Assembly (NCBI GenBank): GCA_000697335.1
Contig: JNEM01007516.1
Span: 1 to 10,938, forward strand
Direction: 5' to 3'
Source of the DNA: Conidiobolus incongruus B7586
Lineage: Eukaryota > Entomophthoromycota > Entomophthoromycetes > Entomophthorales > Conidiobolaceae
Length of the DNA: 10,938 bases
Position numbers and translations under genes: made by a program. Below the pieces are notes generated by a model. The model was given only the letters and a program-made list of their open reading frames with translations. It was not told the origin of the DNA and did not search any database. Below, in pieces: positions 1 through 8,136 of the stretch. The stretch's first letter is position 1. Every line of letters starts with the position of its first letter.

Positions 1-145
1 GTTTTATGGTTAATCTTACCATTTATTATTATTATATTATTTCAGCAATAGATAAAAAATTAGAATAATTTATTAAATTTAAACATGTTATTAATGATAT
101 AATATTATAAATTTTAAAATATAATATTAATATATTAAGTTAAAA

Positions 146-412
146 ATGGATATTTTACATTCAACAAAATTATATCCCAATTGTTGAAAATCAAATATTG
201 AGTTATATTGTTATCTAAAAGAATGGGCTAATAGAAATCAACATAATATTGTATTTAATATTTTTTATTGATTTGATGGGTATATACTAATATTCCAATT
301 TATTCATATATTTGATGGACATTCAATAATAACCATCCAATAAAGACTATATTTGAATATTGAGCAAAGATTAAATATGTATGTAGCATTATTAATTAAA
401 AATGAAAAATAA
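146..412 (+). pseudogene. Possible decayed single-exon gene, unrecognised
   Basis: From an ATG in AAAAATGGAT the frame runs 89 codons with three internal stops (TGA at 185, TGA at 263, TAA at 341), fewer than expected by chance here. It contains protein-like patches such as ELYCYLKEWANRNQH and FDGYILIFQFIHIFDGHS. No family was recognised. The opposite strand also has a 61-codon open frame (489-304) that begins with TTG and is probably noise. Low confidence. Confidence 0.22.
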
Positions 413-715
413 TAATCGATAGTAATCTTTATTGATCTAGAATTATTCCCTATTTTATAATCCAATATCTTTAATAATATTTTACTCAATATTTGAATAT
501 TAACTAAAATTATAAATTATTTTAATAGCTAGTTTTTAATTTATTTTCTAATTAAAGAATTTTTTTTAATAACGTGTAAAAATGATAGGAAAATATAAGG
601 AATTTTATTAAATATAATGTAATATTACTATAAATTTATAATTTAATGCTATGAAATTTTTATACTGGATTAAATAATTGTAGATGTTAATCAGTTTGAT
701 AAGGTTAATCACTAA

Positions 716-883
716 ATTGCCTATTTAAAAATTAAAGTTAACACAAAAGTTCTTATTGAGGGGCTGTATTTTGCGACTCAAATTCAAGCGGAGATTTTAT
801 TAGTAGTTAAAAATTCTATTCATTTTCCTCAAATAAAAATACTTTTAAACTTTACAATTCATACTATTCAACAAATACTTTAA
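716..883 (+). other. Open coding-like island, unrecognised
   Basis: A 55-codon open frame without ATG, richer in G+C than its flanks around 755-800, where it reads VLIEGLYFATQIQAEILLVV. It could be an exon remnant of a lost gene or transposon. No family or splice sites could be fixed. Confidence 0.2.
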
Positions 884-977
884 TAATCCTAATACTATCA
901 CCATAAGTACAATAACTATTACATAATCTATTTGTAATAAACTCGAATTAATATTTTGAATGCGGTGACACATATAG

Positions 978-1064
978 GATCAATTGAAAGATGACAATAT
1001 ATGTGGTAATAACCAATTTGCAGTCTCCTCAATTGGAAACCAGTATAGATGTCATAAAACATGA
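978..1064 (+). other. Short open cysteine-containing island
   Basis: Directly after ATATAG (a possible splice acceptor) a 28-codon frame reads ICGNNQFAVSSIGNQYRC in its middle. The C-x(3)-Q-F-A pattern and second Cys are faintly like small fungal chitin-binding modules, but this is too short to call. An overlapping frame (INAVTHIGSIER) is also open, so coding status is unclear. Confidence 0.15.
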
Positions 1065-1248
1065 TTTATAAAGAATTCTCCATGCATATTTTTTATCTAT
1101 AAAAACTTTTGATTAGTGGTTAATAATGATTTACCATTGAATATCCAATATTAATCAACATTAAATAATTAATAAAAATGGATAACCTCAACTATCCACT
1201 TCACATTTTTTAATATTATAATTTTAAATTTGAATAGTTAAATATGTT

Positions 1249-1270
1249 ATCAAATCAAATCAAATCAAAT
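1249..1270. repeat. Tandem repeat (ATCAA)4
   Basis: A perfect pentanucleotide run of four units plus two bases in intergenic DNA. Confidence 0.9.
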
Positions 1271-1448
1271 AATTATGATATAATTAATCCTAAATTTGTT
1301 AAAATTCAATTTTATTCTTATTAAGAATAAATTAATTGATTAATTTTGTTTAAAATTGTATTACAATAAATTTAAATAAATTTATTAATAATTTTTTTTG
1401 CCAAGTTTATATAATGTGAAATTGAATTATTAACCTTAATAATTTAAA

Positions 1449-1471
1449 TATTATTATTATTATTATTATTA
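1449..1471. repeat. Microsatellite (TTA)n
   Basis: Perfect trinucleotide run of about 23 nt. Confidence 0.9.
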
Positions 1472-2345
1472 GGTGTTTTTTGTTATTATCCGATTTATCG
1501 CCCATTAACATCATCTTTACTAGGATGAAATTGTTGGCATTGTCACACTATATACTTCTAAATATAAATTAATTACAATAACAAAATGAATTAATTTAAT
1601 ATTAATTTATAATAACAAATTGTAGAAAAAGAGTGAGTATTCAAGAAATTAGTAGAATGAGTAGTGTCAGAACTTGATTAGTTTGAATGATATCACGAAT
1701 AGGTAATAAATTATTACATTTCAACTTCAAAAAATATTCCCATTGTACTGTAACTTGTTATCTTTGACTTGGGACGTTGTGATGAACAATGGTTAGTTAA
1801 TTGAAAAATGATATCATTTGAGAGTGCAATGATTTCATTGATACATCTATTAGTTGTTAAAGTTTGTCAATTAGTTAAATTTAAAATCTTTAAATATATA
1901 AAATAGTTTAATATCAAAGTTAAAATATTAACTTTCAAATTAATAAATATTCGTTTCAATTATTGTGACTAATTTCAAAAGTAATAAAATTATAAAAATA
2001 AAATATGCATATTTCAAACTTAAATACCACAATGTAAAACTTATGTAACGTGATAATTTTTTCCCATTCAATATCATTATTTTAAAAATAAAATCAAACA
2101 AATTAATTGAAAAGTGATTTGATATTAAAAAAATTTTTTTGATAATAATATGTGTGTAGTTTACAAAAAGTTTCACATTGATAAATATGATTAAAAAATA
2201 GTGATGTTTTTTAATTACTAAATTTGGAATTAATTGACTAAAACAATGTTTAATTGATATATATATTGTCAATTATATTAATAATACGTTTATATTATAT
2301 AATTCAAGTATTAATTTATATTAAATACTATCTTGTTTAATAGTT

Positions 2346-2377
2346 ATTTCAAATATATATATATATATATTTGAAAT
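2346..2377. repeat. 32-bp perfect palindrome with a TA core
   Basis: ATTTCAAATATATAT reads into its own reverse complement, ATATATATTTGAAAT. The arms extend beyond the (TA)n core, so it is more than a simple microsatellite; it could extrude as a hairpin. Confidence 0.85.
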
Positions 2378-2714
2378 TAATTAATTAATTAATAAATTTT
2401 GGAATAAAATTGGCAAAATTATTAAAAATCCCACACTTAGTTTAATAAAAATGGATGAGTTATTTTAAATTTTGATACTCCTAACAAAATTTAATTCGAT
2501 GAAATCATTTGGTGACGGCATGAAATCATAATTAGAGTATATATATAATATTAGATAATTAACTTTAACAATGGTTTTCCTTGAAGTTATACTTCTCCTC
2601 TTCTTTAAAAATTACTTGTATGATATCTATATTTTAATTATTGTTATATATTGATTATATAATATTATTAAAATACCTTGAAGCTTTATTGATTATTATT
2701 TATTGTATTAGAAA

Positions 2715-3102
2715 ATGTCGAGTCCTACTACTAGTAATACCATTAAAACTTTCTTATTGTATGTTGAATATTAACATTGAAATATTAGACTTTAGCAAAT
2801 ATATTGTGAACTTTGAAGATGATACACCTTCAGAAATCATCGATAGTCAAATCGATTTAATTCAGTCTCGAGGTGATATAATTTATTATGAATATATATA
2901 TATATTGCATAGTATTAATAGGAATTTAGGTGGTAAAATCTACCAAATGAATAATAATGGGAGTTATAAAGGATTCAACGCTTATTTCCCAGATGATTTC
3001 GTTGGTAATATTAAATTATTAATTTATTTTACATTCATTTTAATATATTATTTAGTAATTTTAGAAACTCATCCTAAAGTTTTATTAATTCAAAAAGACT
3101 AA
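2715..3102 (+). CDS. Peptidase inhibitor I9 (Pbi2/POIA1-like), paralog A, four exons
   Basis: Predicted small intracellular inhibitor of subtilisin-like (S8) proteases. Best model: exons 2715-2733, 2789-2872, 2930-3004 and 3056-3102, giving 74 residues, the usual size for free-standing I9 inhibitors. All three introns (55, 57, 51 nt) are phase 1, with donors GTAATA, GTGATA, GTAATA and acceptors ATTAG, TTTAG, TTTAG. Seen in the protein: strand 1 KYIVNF (10-15), helix 1 SEIIDSQIDLIQSRGG (21-36), strand 2 KIYQMN, strand 3 KGFNAYFP (48-55) and strand 4 VLLIQKD (68-74). This is the I9 order; KGF is the family signature. There is no signal peptide or membrane segment. Exon 3 is 6 nt longer than in B and D and carries an NNNGS turn. 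The first exon is the least certain part: an in-frame ATG at 2761 would remove intron 1 and give a different N-terminus. The unspliced frame stays open through all introns and could be misread as one 153-residue protein. Confidence 0.78.
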
Positions 3103-3135
3103 ATAATTAATTATAAAATATACTATCTATATATT

Positions 3136-3141
3136 AATAAA
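3136..3141 (+). terminator. Candidate poly(A) signal for paralog A
   Basis: An AATAAA lies 33 nt past the stop of paralog A. The position is plausible, but this hexamer occurs often by chance in such A-rich DNA. Confidence 0.35.
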
Positions 3142-3522
3142 TGATATTATTTGATATCCCCTAATTAATTTTAATATATTTAACTTGTATTATTATACTT
3201 AATATATTAATATTTTTCAACTTTTGTATTAAATCATAATTCAATTATATAAATTGAGATATGTTTTCAGCCACATCAACAAAAAAAAAGAATTTAATGG
3301 CATAAAATTTCGGATTCAATTAAAAGTATTATATTAAAATTTCAATTTAATCAAGGGCATTAGAATATAATAAATATTTAAACCATTGATATAAAGTATA
3401 TTAGCCATTTAATTATTATCACATTTATCCCATTTTTTTGAATATTAATCTTTCGTTAATTATTATTATTATTTATAATTTTACTAATATTTTAAATTTT
3501 ATTAATATTAAATAATTATCAA

Positions 3523-3544
3523 ATATATATATATATATATATAT
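3523..3544. repeat. Microsatellite (AT)n
   Basis: Perfect dinucleotide run of about 22 nt. Confidence 0.9.
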
Positions 3545-3625
3545 AAACTTTTAATAATTTAAACCAATAAAATTTATATTAATATTATAATATTATTATA
3601 CTTTAATATGTGAAATATAAACTGA

Positions 3626-3745
3626 TCCATTGCCAACTCACAGCTTTCAAGTTTCGATAAAGAACTGGATTCATTTCATTTTAAACATTATAATTGACTG
3701 GTTCAATATATACTAAAATGCCACGTAATATTCAGGGAAGCATAA
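3626..3745 (+). other. Coding-like island, unrecognised
   Basis: A G+C-richer patch in A+T-rich spacer. The plus frame reads SIANSQLSSFDKELDSFHF and continues after one TGA (3695) to a TAA at 3743. The minus strand is also open (an ATG frame with PVLYRNLKAVSWQWISLY). One of the two may be an old exon; which cannot be decided from the sequence. Confidence 0.18.
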
Positions 3746-3763
3746 TAATAATAATAATAATAA
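3742..3763. repeat. Microsatellite (ATA)n
   Basis: Perfect trinucleotide run following the island at 3626-3745. Confidence 0.9.
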
Positions 3764-3861
3764 TTCTTTTTTATTCTAAAAAATTTGAATTATTTTTTTT
3801 TTGATTTTTTTTAATAATTTTTAATTTTAATAATTTTATCTATTTTAATTAAGTGAATTAT

Positions 3862-3882
3862 GAATTAATTAATTAATTAATT
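3862..3882. repeat. Microsatellite (AATT)n
   Basis: Tetranucleotide run of about five units; a similar shorter run is at 2377-2391. Confidence 0.85.
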
Positions 3883-4222
3883 CTTTAATAGTTAATTTGA
3901 TATAATATAATTTTCTTTTGAATATTTAATCATTTTTATGTTGAATCAGACTATAAAGAAAACTATCCTTTATTAATTAAAATATAAACTAACTAAAATA
4001 TTGAATTAATATTTGCTACTTTTAATTATTATCTTGTAATTGAATCAAAAATTAGAATGATATGATAATTTAATGAATATAATTATTAAAATTAATCCCA
4101 TAATAATTAATTTTTTAAATAATTAATTTATATTCAATGATTAAAATGGTCAAGTTAAAATTTAAAATTCAATAAATTTTTATAATTAATTGCAAATAAT
4201 TCTAGATATTAATAACAATAAA

Positions 4223-4543
4223 ATGAATATAACCGAATTAGATCAAGACATCAAAGTAACATTAGTAAGTAGTGATGGGTTTGAGTTTATTGTACCCAAA
4301 ACTGTAGCTATTGGCTCGAGTACGATACAGTCTATGTTGGATACGTCAGCACAATTTGTTGAGAGTTTTGATAATAGAATAGAGTTTCCCGAGATTAAGG
4401 GTGTGGTTTTGGATAAAGTGTGCTGCTATCTGTTTTACAAGTACAAGTACTCGAGGTCAACCCCTACTGATTTGACTAATTTTCATATTGACCCTCAAAT
4501 AGCTTTAGAATTAATGATGGCTGCCAATTATTTGGACTTATAA
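4223..4543 (+). CDS. ELC1: Elongin C
   Basis: Elongin C is a Skp1/BTB-fold adaptor that pairs with elongin B and recruits BC-box proteins to cullin ubiquitin ligases. In budding yeast, Elc1 works with Ela1 in removing stalled RNA polymerase II. The 106-residue product is full length and intron-free. Seen: the first strand and turn VTLVSSDGFEFIV (12-24), a helix STIQSMLD (33-40), the acidic segment RIEFPEI (52-58), the helix LDKVCCYLFYKYKY (63-76) and the C-terminal LELMMAANYLDL (95-106), which closely match animal and fungal elongin C. The ATG at 4223 sits in an AAA context and is the first in frame; upstream the frame can only be extended to a TTG at 4190, which is not a credible eukaryotic start. 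Base composition is clearly richer in G+C than the flanks, as expected for a constrained gene. No core promoter could be fixed; a TATAAAG at 3954 is about 270 nt upstream. Confidence 0.97.
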   Translation: MNITELDQDIKVTLVSSDGFEFIVPKTVAIGSSTIQSMLDTSAQFVESFDNRIEFPEIKGVVLDKVCCYLFYKYKYSRSTPTDLTNFHIDPQIALELMMAANYLDL

Positions 4544-4564
4544 TTCATTTTTTTGTGTAATTTT

Positions 4565-4570
4565 AATAAA
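4565..4570 (+). terminator. Candidate poly(A) signal for elongin C
   Basis: AATAAA lies 21 nt past the elongin C stop, followed by more A+T. The spacing is plausible, but the background frequency of this hexamer is high. Confidence 0.4.
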
Positions 4571-4770
4571 ATATAGCTCTTTCATTTTGATTTTTTAGTT
4601 TATTAATATTCAGTATATACTATTATATCTTTCACAGTAGTATTTGATAAAAAAGTGATAAAAATATAATGAAATTTTGTATTATAAACCTATTATTAAT
4701 CAATCCTGAATTATCCCATTACTAATTCGGTTCAAATCTGAATTTTACTGAAAATATTTAAATCAATAAA

Positions 4771-5034
4771 ATGTTAGAAATTCAAATACAAATACGGTTA
4801 TTCATTACTGTATTGATATCTAGTTTTGTAGTTGAAAACCATTTTAAAGTAACATCAGATTTATTACTAATTTGTCCTCCTATTTATGAAATACATTTTC
4901 CCTAAAGCTCTGATATCACAACTTTGATATTCGATTTATTTAGTTTGCTCTTCTACAGTCTTCTATAACTCGGTTTGGAGTATGCTTTCAAAATCACAAC
5001 ATACATTTTTAAATCTAATATTATATTCAACTAA
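4771..5034 (+). pseudogene. Decayed hydrophobic, possibly seven-helix receptor-like gene
   Basis: One frame from an ATG in an AAA context runs 88 codons with only two internal stops (4903 TAA, 4966 TAA); this base composition would give several more by chance. The first 44 codons are fully open. Seen: a hydrophobic stretch LFITVLISSFVV, then NHFKVTSDLLLI, which resembles the helix 1 - loop - helix 2 junction of rhodopsin-like receptors. Later come LIFDLFSLLFYSLL and LGLEYAFKIT, which recall the end of helix 3 and its DRY/ER region. No helix 4-7 is seen in the following bases. The receptor idea is inference from pattern only, and a chance frame remains possible. It lies between converging elongin C and paralog B. 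Confidence 0.35.
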
Positions 5035-5320
5035 TAATGTTCAAAGTATAATGTATTTTAAAGAGTCATTTAATGAAAATGTAAGCTACTGTAAAAATGA
5101 ATTTTTAATACAAAAATATTGATTTATTATAAATGTTATATGGAGATGATAGATTAAATTGTGTATAATAAGAACCAGTTATATTGTTTAAAGATTTATT
5201 AAGTTATTACAAACCAGGAATAGGTAGAAACAACAGGATTTAATATAAGAAATCAATAGTGATTTATAAAAAGCTACAGCCTTATTGTTCGAATATCAAA
5301 TCAAAGTGAATAAGGTTTGA
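5035..5320. other. Spacer between the receptor-like relic and paralog B
   Basis: Presumably the 3' untranslated region of B. No clear AATAAA within 100 nt of its stop was found on the minus strand; an AATAAG (5286-5281) is a weak alternative. Confidence 0.4.
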
Positions 5321-5708
5321 TTAATTTATAAACTCTGGATCTAGTTCAACAGTTTCAACATCGAGATTATCAGTTAAAATACCTAATTTTCATCGATTAA
5401 TTATGATTGAATTATTATGTCAAGTTAAAGGGTAATTACCTGTGTGAATATCGGGAATACTAACTGAAAGAGTTTTTGCAGGATCATGCTTTTTGAATAC
5501 TTTACCTCCTAATGAAATAAAATGTTAAAATTAAATAAATTAATATATCAATTTATATACCTTTAGCTTCTATTTTCTTAGCATATTCATCAATTTGATT
5601 ATCAGTTACGTTCATTTTAAAAACAATATTATATTTATTATCTATATACCATTATTAAGTCAATATGATTAAAATTTAATTAATATTTTTAATTAATTTA
5701 CCTGGCAT
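5321..5708 (-). CDS. Peptidase inhibitor I9 (Pbi2/POIA1-like), paralog B, four exons
   Basis: Predicted cytosolic or vacuolar inhibitor of subtilisin-like proteases. Exons in coding order: 5708-5702 (only 7 nt), 5641-5561, 5508-5440 and 5382-5321, giving 72 residues. All introns (60, 52, 57 nt) are phase 1 with donors GTAAAT, GTATAT, GTAATT and acceptors ATAG, TTAG, TTAG. Seen: strand 1 KYNIVFK (5-11), helix 1 TDNQIDEYAKKIEAKGG (15-31), strand 2 KVFKKH, strand 3 LSVSIPD (43-49) and strand 4 VETVELD (61-67). The GGKV turn and the final hydrophobic-acidic strand are typical of I9. Odd: strand 3 lacks the usual GF pair. The C-terminal tail, which in this family reaches the protease active site, ends EFIN. 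There is no signal peptide. It converges on elongin C, with a relic in between. The alternative in-frame ATG in exon 2 (5614) would delete strand 1 and is disfavoured. Confidence 0.9.
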
Positions 5709-5776
5709 TTTAAATAAGATTAATAAAATGAAGAAAATTTTACAATTTTTTTACTTAATTAATTATCTTAACTTAG

Positions 5777-5785
5777 TTTTTTATA
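5777..5785 (-). promoter_or_regulatory. TATA-like box of paralog B
   Basis: On the minus strand GTATAAAAAACT begins 78 nt upstream of the B start codon. A very similar GTATAAAAAG lies at almost the same distance before paralog D. This shared position is the main support, since T/A runs alone mean little here. Confidence 0.5.
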
Positions 5786-6160
5786 CTTTTTTCCCCTTAA
5801 ATACTGTATTAAAAATGATTACGAATTGTGAAGTCAAATTGACGAAATTCATTGCAATAAATTCATCAACTTGTTTTCAATATTTATAATCGAACTTAAT
5901 TGAATATTACCATTTTTATATTAATTATTATTGGCTAATGTTTAATTTTATTATATTTATTGAAACAAAGTTTCATTCTGCTAAATGATTTTATGCTTTA
6001 CATTGTATTGAATTATGTCAGAATTTAATCACTCACTGTAATTTGGCATTGATAATAATTGTCAAATAATATTAAGATATTGAACCAATATATATTTTAT
6101 TTTAATATTTCAATATATGAAAATAAAGTTATTTTAAGTATCTTGAAACTAATATATTTT

Positions 6161-6190
6161 ATTGATAAATTGATAAATTGATAAATTGAT
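6161..6190. repeat. Tandem repeat (ATTGATAA)3.75
   Basis: An 8-nt unit repeated nearly four times without mismatch, about 450 nt upstream of paralog B on its strand. Confidence 0.9.
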
Positions 6191-6490
6191 TTGGTTTAAA
6201 CACAATTTTATTTTTACATTGGTAATATTTGAAAATATTTTATATTTTATTTCAAAATTCAAAAGATTATAATAATAAGTAATTATTGAGTTAAAATTTA
6301 TATATTTTAATGTCTATATTATAGTATAATGAACTTAATTTTTTTATATTTTATAATTTATTTTCAAGGTTAAATTATTAAATTATTTAATTTATTTTAA
6401 ATAATAGCTTATATTTATCCCTATTAGGAATTATTATAAAATTTCAAATAAGAAATTGATTATACTTTTTTTTGGTTTTATAGAATTTAA

Positions 6491-6640
6491 ATATTAGTAA
6501 AATTAAGAATACAAGAGAATAGAGCAAATGGTTTATTTGATTCTGAATTAAGAATTTTAAAATATATCAAGTTTTTGGTTAATATTTGGTGTAATCTTGT
6601 GATAGATTCAACTTTCCTAGGAATACATCATTTTATTTAG
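6491..6640 (+). other. Open coding-like island, possible receptor or other exon relic
   Basis: 49 codons without a stop or an ATG, reading QENRANGLFDSELRILKYIK then FLVNIWCNLVI. Charged residues followed by a hydrophobic stretch recall the loop 3 - helix 6 region of seven-helix receptors, but this is a loose resemblance. It could equally be a chance frame. It lies downstream of the broken copy C, on the opposite strand. Confidence 0.2.
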
Positions 6641-6721
6641 TTACATTGATTAACATTATTATAAATGTAAAATGTAAAATCAAATTACTATTTTAATCTT
6701 TAATTAAGCCTAAAATATAAA

Positions 6722-6952
6722 CACCTCCATATTTCATCCTTCAATATTGAATAAACTTTATCCTCCATGCAATTAAACAATTGTATAATATAATAATATA
6801 TAGTTTATAGATGAAATGGACTTGATTATACAAGCTATCAACTGTCCTAATAGATGTATTGCCATTGAGTACTATAATATATCTCCTTGGGGCTGTTAAT
6901 TTGGTCAAAATTAATCCATCTATAGTGATATATGATTTCACTTACCAATCAT
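6722..6952 (-). pseudogene. Decayed I9 inhibitor paralog C
   Basis: A broken copy of the same family. The first exon (6952-6946, ATGATTG followed by GTAAGT) is again 7 nt and phase 1. With acceptor AACAG the 53-nt intron 6945-6893 joins it to a second exon reading APRRYIIVLNGN (strand 1, compare DPRNYILVLKDD in D) then TVDSLYNQ (helix 1). Past about 6822 the family match stops: the end of helix 1 and a usable donor are missing. A GGAGGATAAAGTTTAT stretch near 6767-6752 resembles the start of exon 3 (GGTGGTAAAGTT in D) with one extra base and no proper acceptor before it. No convincing exon 4 was found. The unspliced frame runs 66 codons from a TTG at 6941, but most of it is intron. A divergent gene with other splice sites is possible; decay is more likely. 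Confidence 0.7.
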
Positions 6953-6959
6953 TTTGAAC

Positions 6960-6973
6960 TTCAATTTCAATAA
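6960..6973 (-). repeat. 14-nt leader block of paralog C, shared with D
   Basis: TTATTGAAATTGAA lies 8 nt before the ATG of the broken copy and recurs exactly at 8567-8554, 8 nt before the ATG of D. Together with the similar AATTTAAA/AGTTCAAA context it shows that the duplication included the untranslated leader. Confidence 0.75.
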
Positions 6974-7006
6974 CTTTGAAAACTTAACCTTATAGTGATA
7001 TTTTCT

Positions 7007-7020
7007 GAGTTTTTTACCAC
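7007..7020 (-). promoter_or_regulatory. Degenerate TATA-like box upstream of paralog C
   Basis: GTGGTAAAAAACTC on the minus strand lines up with GTATAAAAAACT of B and GTATAAAAAGTC of D at a similar distance from ATG, but the TATA core is altered. This agrees with loss of function of the copy downstream. Support is by comparison only. Confidence 0.35.
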
Positions 7021-7139
7021 TGTTCTGATCTTTATCTTTGTAAAGATTATTACTGAGCCCTATTATATCTTTTAAAAGTTTAATATTTTAATTCAATTTT
7101 TTTTTTGATATTTTGAAATATTTCACTCAAATTAAAAAA

Positions 7140-7168
7140 AATTATTATTATTATTATTATTATTATTT
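7140..7168. repeat. Microsatellite (ATT)n
   Basis: The longest trinucleotide run of the window, followed at 7180-7200 by three copies of TTTATAA. Confidence 0.9.
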
Positions 7169-7606
7169 TGGATTCAATAATTTATAATTTATAATTTATT
7201 TTGTAATCTTTATACTATTTATAATAAACTCATAATTATTTTAAATAAATTAAAATATTAGATATCCATATATGTTTTAAACTTTCCATTTGGATCATTT
7301 TATTAAATTAAAAATTAATATTAAATCATAAAATAATGAAAAGAATAATTTGGTTATAATATTATTATGCAAGGTTAAAACATATAAGAACATCTAATAC
7401 TGTTATGGATCTTTTCCTTGAACAATAACAAATTAATAATACCAATACATCAAATATTAGGAATACTTGATAGATGTGGAGATTTTTTATAATATATATT
7501 GCGTTAATTCAATATCATGAGAACGTAAACAGTATATCTTATTATTATTAATAATAATTGATTAGATTCCTTAACTATTAAAAACCTATTTAATTATTTT
7601 AAATAG

Positions 7607-7729
7607 AATTTCAAAAAATTAGATGAGGTCGTTATATTTTGCTTCAGAAACAGGAATTTTGATTGCATTATACATTTTATTGGGTTCCATTTTTTGATAG
7701 TAAAAGGTCAATTCGAATATTCATATTAA
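7607..7729 (+). other. Open coding-like island, two overlapping frames
   Basis: A 40-codon frame (7607-7729) and, inside it in another frame, a 24-codon ATG frame (7623-7697) reading MRSLYFASETGILIALYILL, which looks like a single membrane segment. The patch is visibly less A+T-rich than its surroundings. No family recognised. Confidence 0.17.
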
Positions 7730-8091
7730 TTCATTCATATATTTATGTATGATAATATTATATGCTGATATTGATATAAATTAAAACATCGCTCTCATAT
7801 AATGGCAACCATATTGATAATTTTAATATACACATTTTATATTTATAATACCTTAATTATATACAAATTTTGACAATTTGAAAATAAAATGTAATTCTAA
7901 AGTATTAATAAATTTTACGTATTTGCAAATGATTAATCACAACAAAAGATAAAGGACTTTTGTTTAAATGATGTATGTTATTTCTTAAATTTATATCATT
8001 TTAACAATCAAATAACAGCATTTGAAGAATTACATTTGATTATAAGTTAAAAATTAATAAAGTTTGAACAAAATATAAATGAAGCAATTAG

Positions 8092-8097
8092 TTTATT
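8092..8097 (-). terminator. Candidate poly(A) signal for paralog D
   Basis: AATAAA on the minus strand lies about 40 nt past the D stop codon. The spacing fits; the hexamer is common by chance here. Confidence 0.35.
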
Positions 8098-8136
8098 GAA
8101 TACTAAAATCAATAATCTCAGGAATGTATTGTTGGC

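Larger units (their letters stand above)
413..2714. other. Long A+T-rich spacer upstream of paralog A
   Basis: Apart from the two weak islands at 716-883 and 978-1064, the repeats listed and a 32-bp palindrome, I see no supported gene. Patches at 1480-1560 and 1620-1840 are slightly richer in G+C; a frame near 1621 reads RKRVSIQEISRMSSVRT, faintly like a Tc1/mariner helix-turn-helix, but it breaks at once. Short aaATGGAT starts at 1168 and 2451 lead to stops within a few codons. Confidence 0.5.
3142..4222. other. A+T-rich spacer between paralog A and elongin C
   Basis: Contains several microsatellites and the island at 3626-3745. The last few hundred bases must hold the elongin C promoter, but no element stands out. 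Confidence 0.5.
5786..6721. other. Spacer upstream of B and downstream of broken copy C
   Basis: A+T-rich with one tandem repeat (6161-6190) and the open island 6491-6640. Nothing else could be supported. Confidence 0.45.
7021..8091. other. Spacer between paralogs C and D
   Basis: Contains microsatellites, an 18-bp palindrome at 7541-7558 and the open island 7607-7729. A frame near 7371 reads RLKHIRTSNTVMDLFLEQ before a stop; unrecognised. The part nearest 8137 should be the 3' untranslated region of D. Confidence 0.45.

Noticed and set aside
304-489. A 61-codon open frame on the minus strand.
   Set aside because: TTG start, low-complexity composition, no motif; overlaps a somewhat better plus-strand relic frame.
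1621-1680. A helix-turn-helix-like stretch suggesting a Tc1/mariner transposase.
   Set aside because: Only about 17 residues are open, and no terminal inverted repeats or catalytic acidic residues were found nearby.
1940-2272. A 110-codon open frame on the minus strand with many hydrophobic residues.
   Set aside because: It begins with TTG, has no ATG in its first half, is almost entirely Ile, Phe, Leu, Lys, Asn and Tyr as A+T-rich noncoding DNA gives, and shows no family pattern. Its length is unusual for chance, so a search would still be fair.
2715-2721. A 7-nt first exon for paralog A (donor GTCCTA), as in B and D.
   Set aside because: The donor is poor; the GTAATA donor 12 nt further on keeps the same phase and is the same donor used by intron 3.
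4146-4205. A possible extra 5' exon for elongin C, from ATG at 4146 with acceptor TTCTAG.
   Set aside because: The only donor next to the ATG is GTCAAG and joining it puts the ATG out of frame. An untranslated-leader intron cannot be excluded.
4190-4222. Eleven extra N-terminal codons for elongin C.
   Set aside because: They start with TTG; the ATG at 4223 already gives the normal family length.
6741-6941. The 66-codon minus-strand frame as an independent gene.
   Set aside because: It begins at a TTG inside the first intron of the broken I9 copy and only its middle part matches the family.
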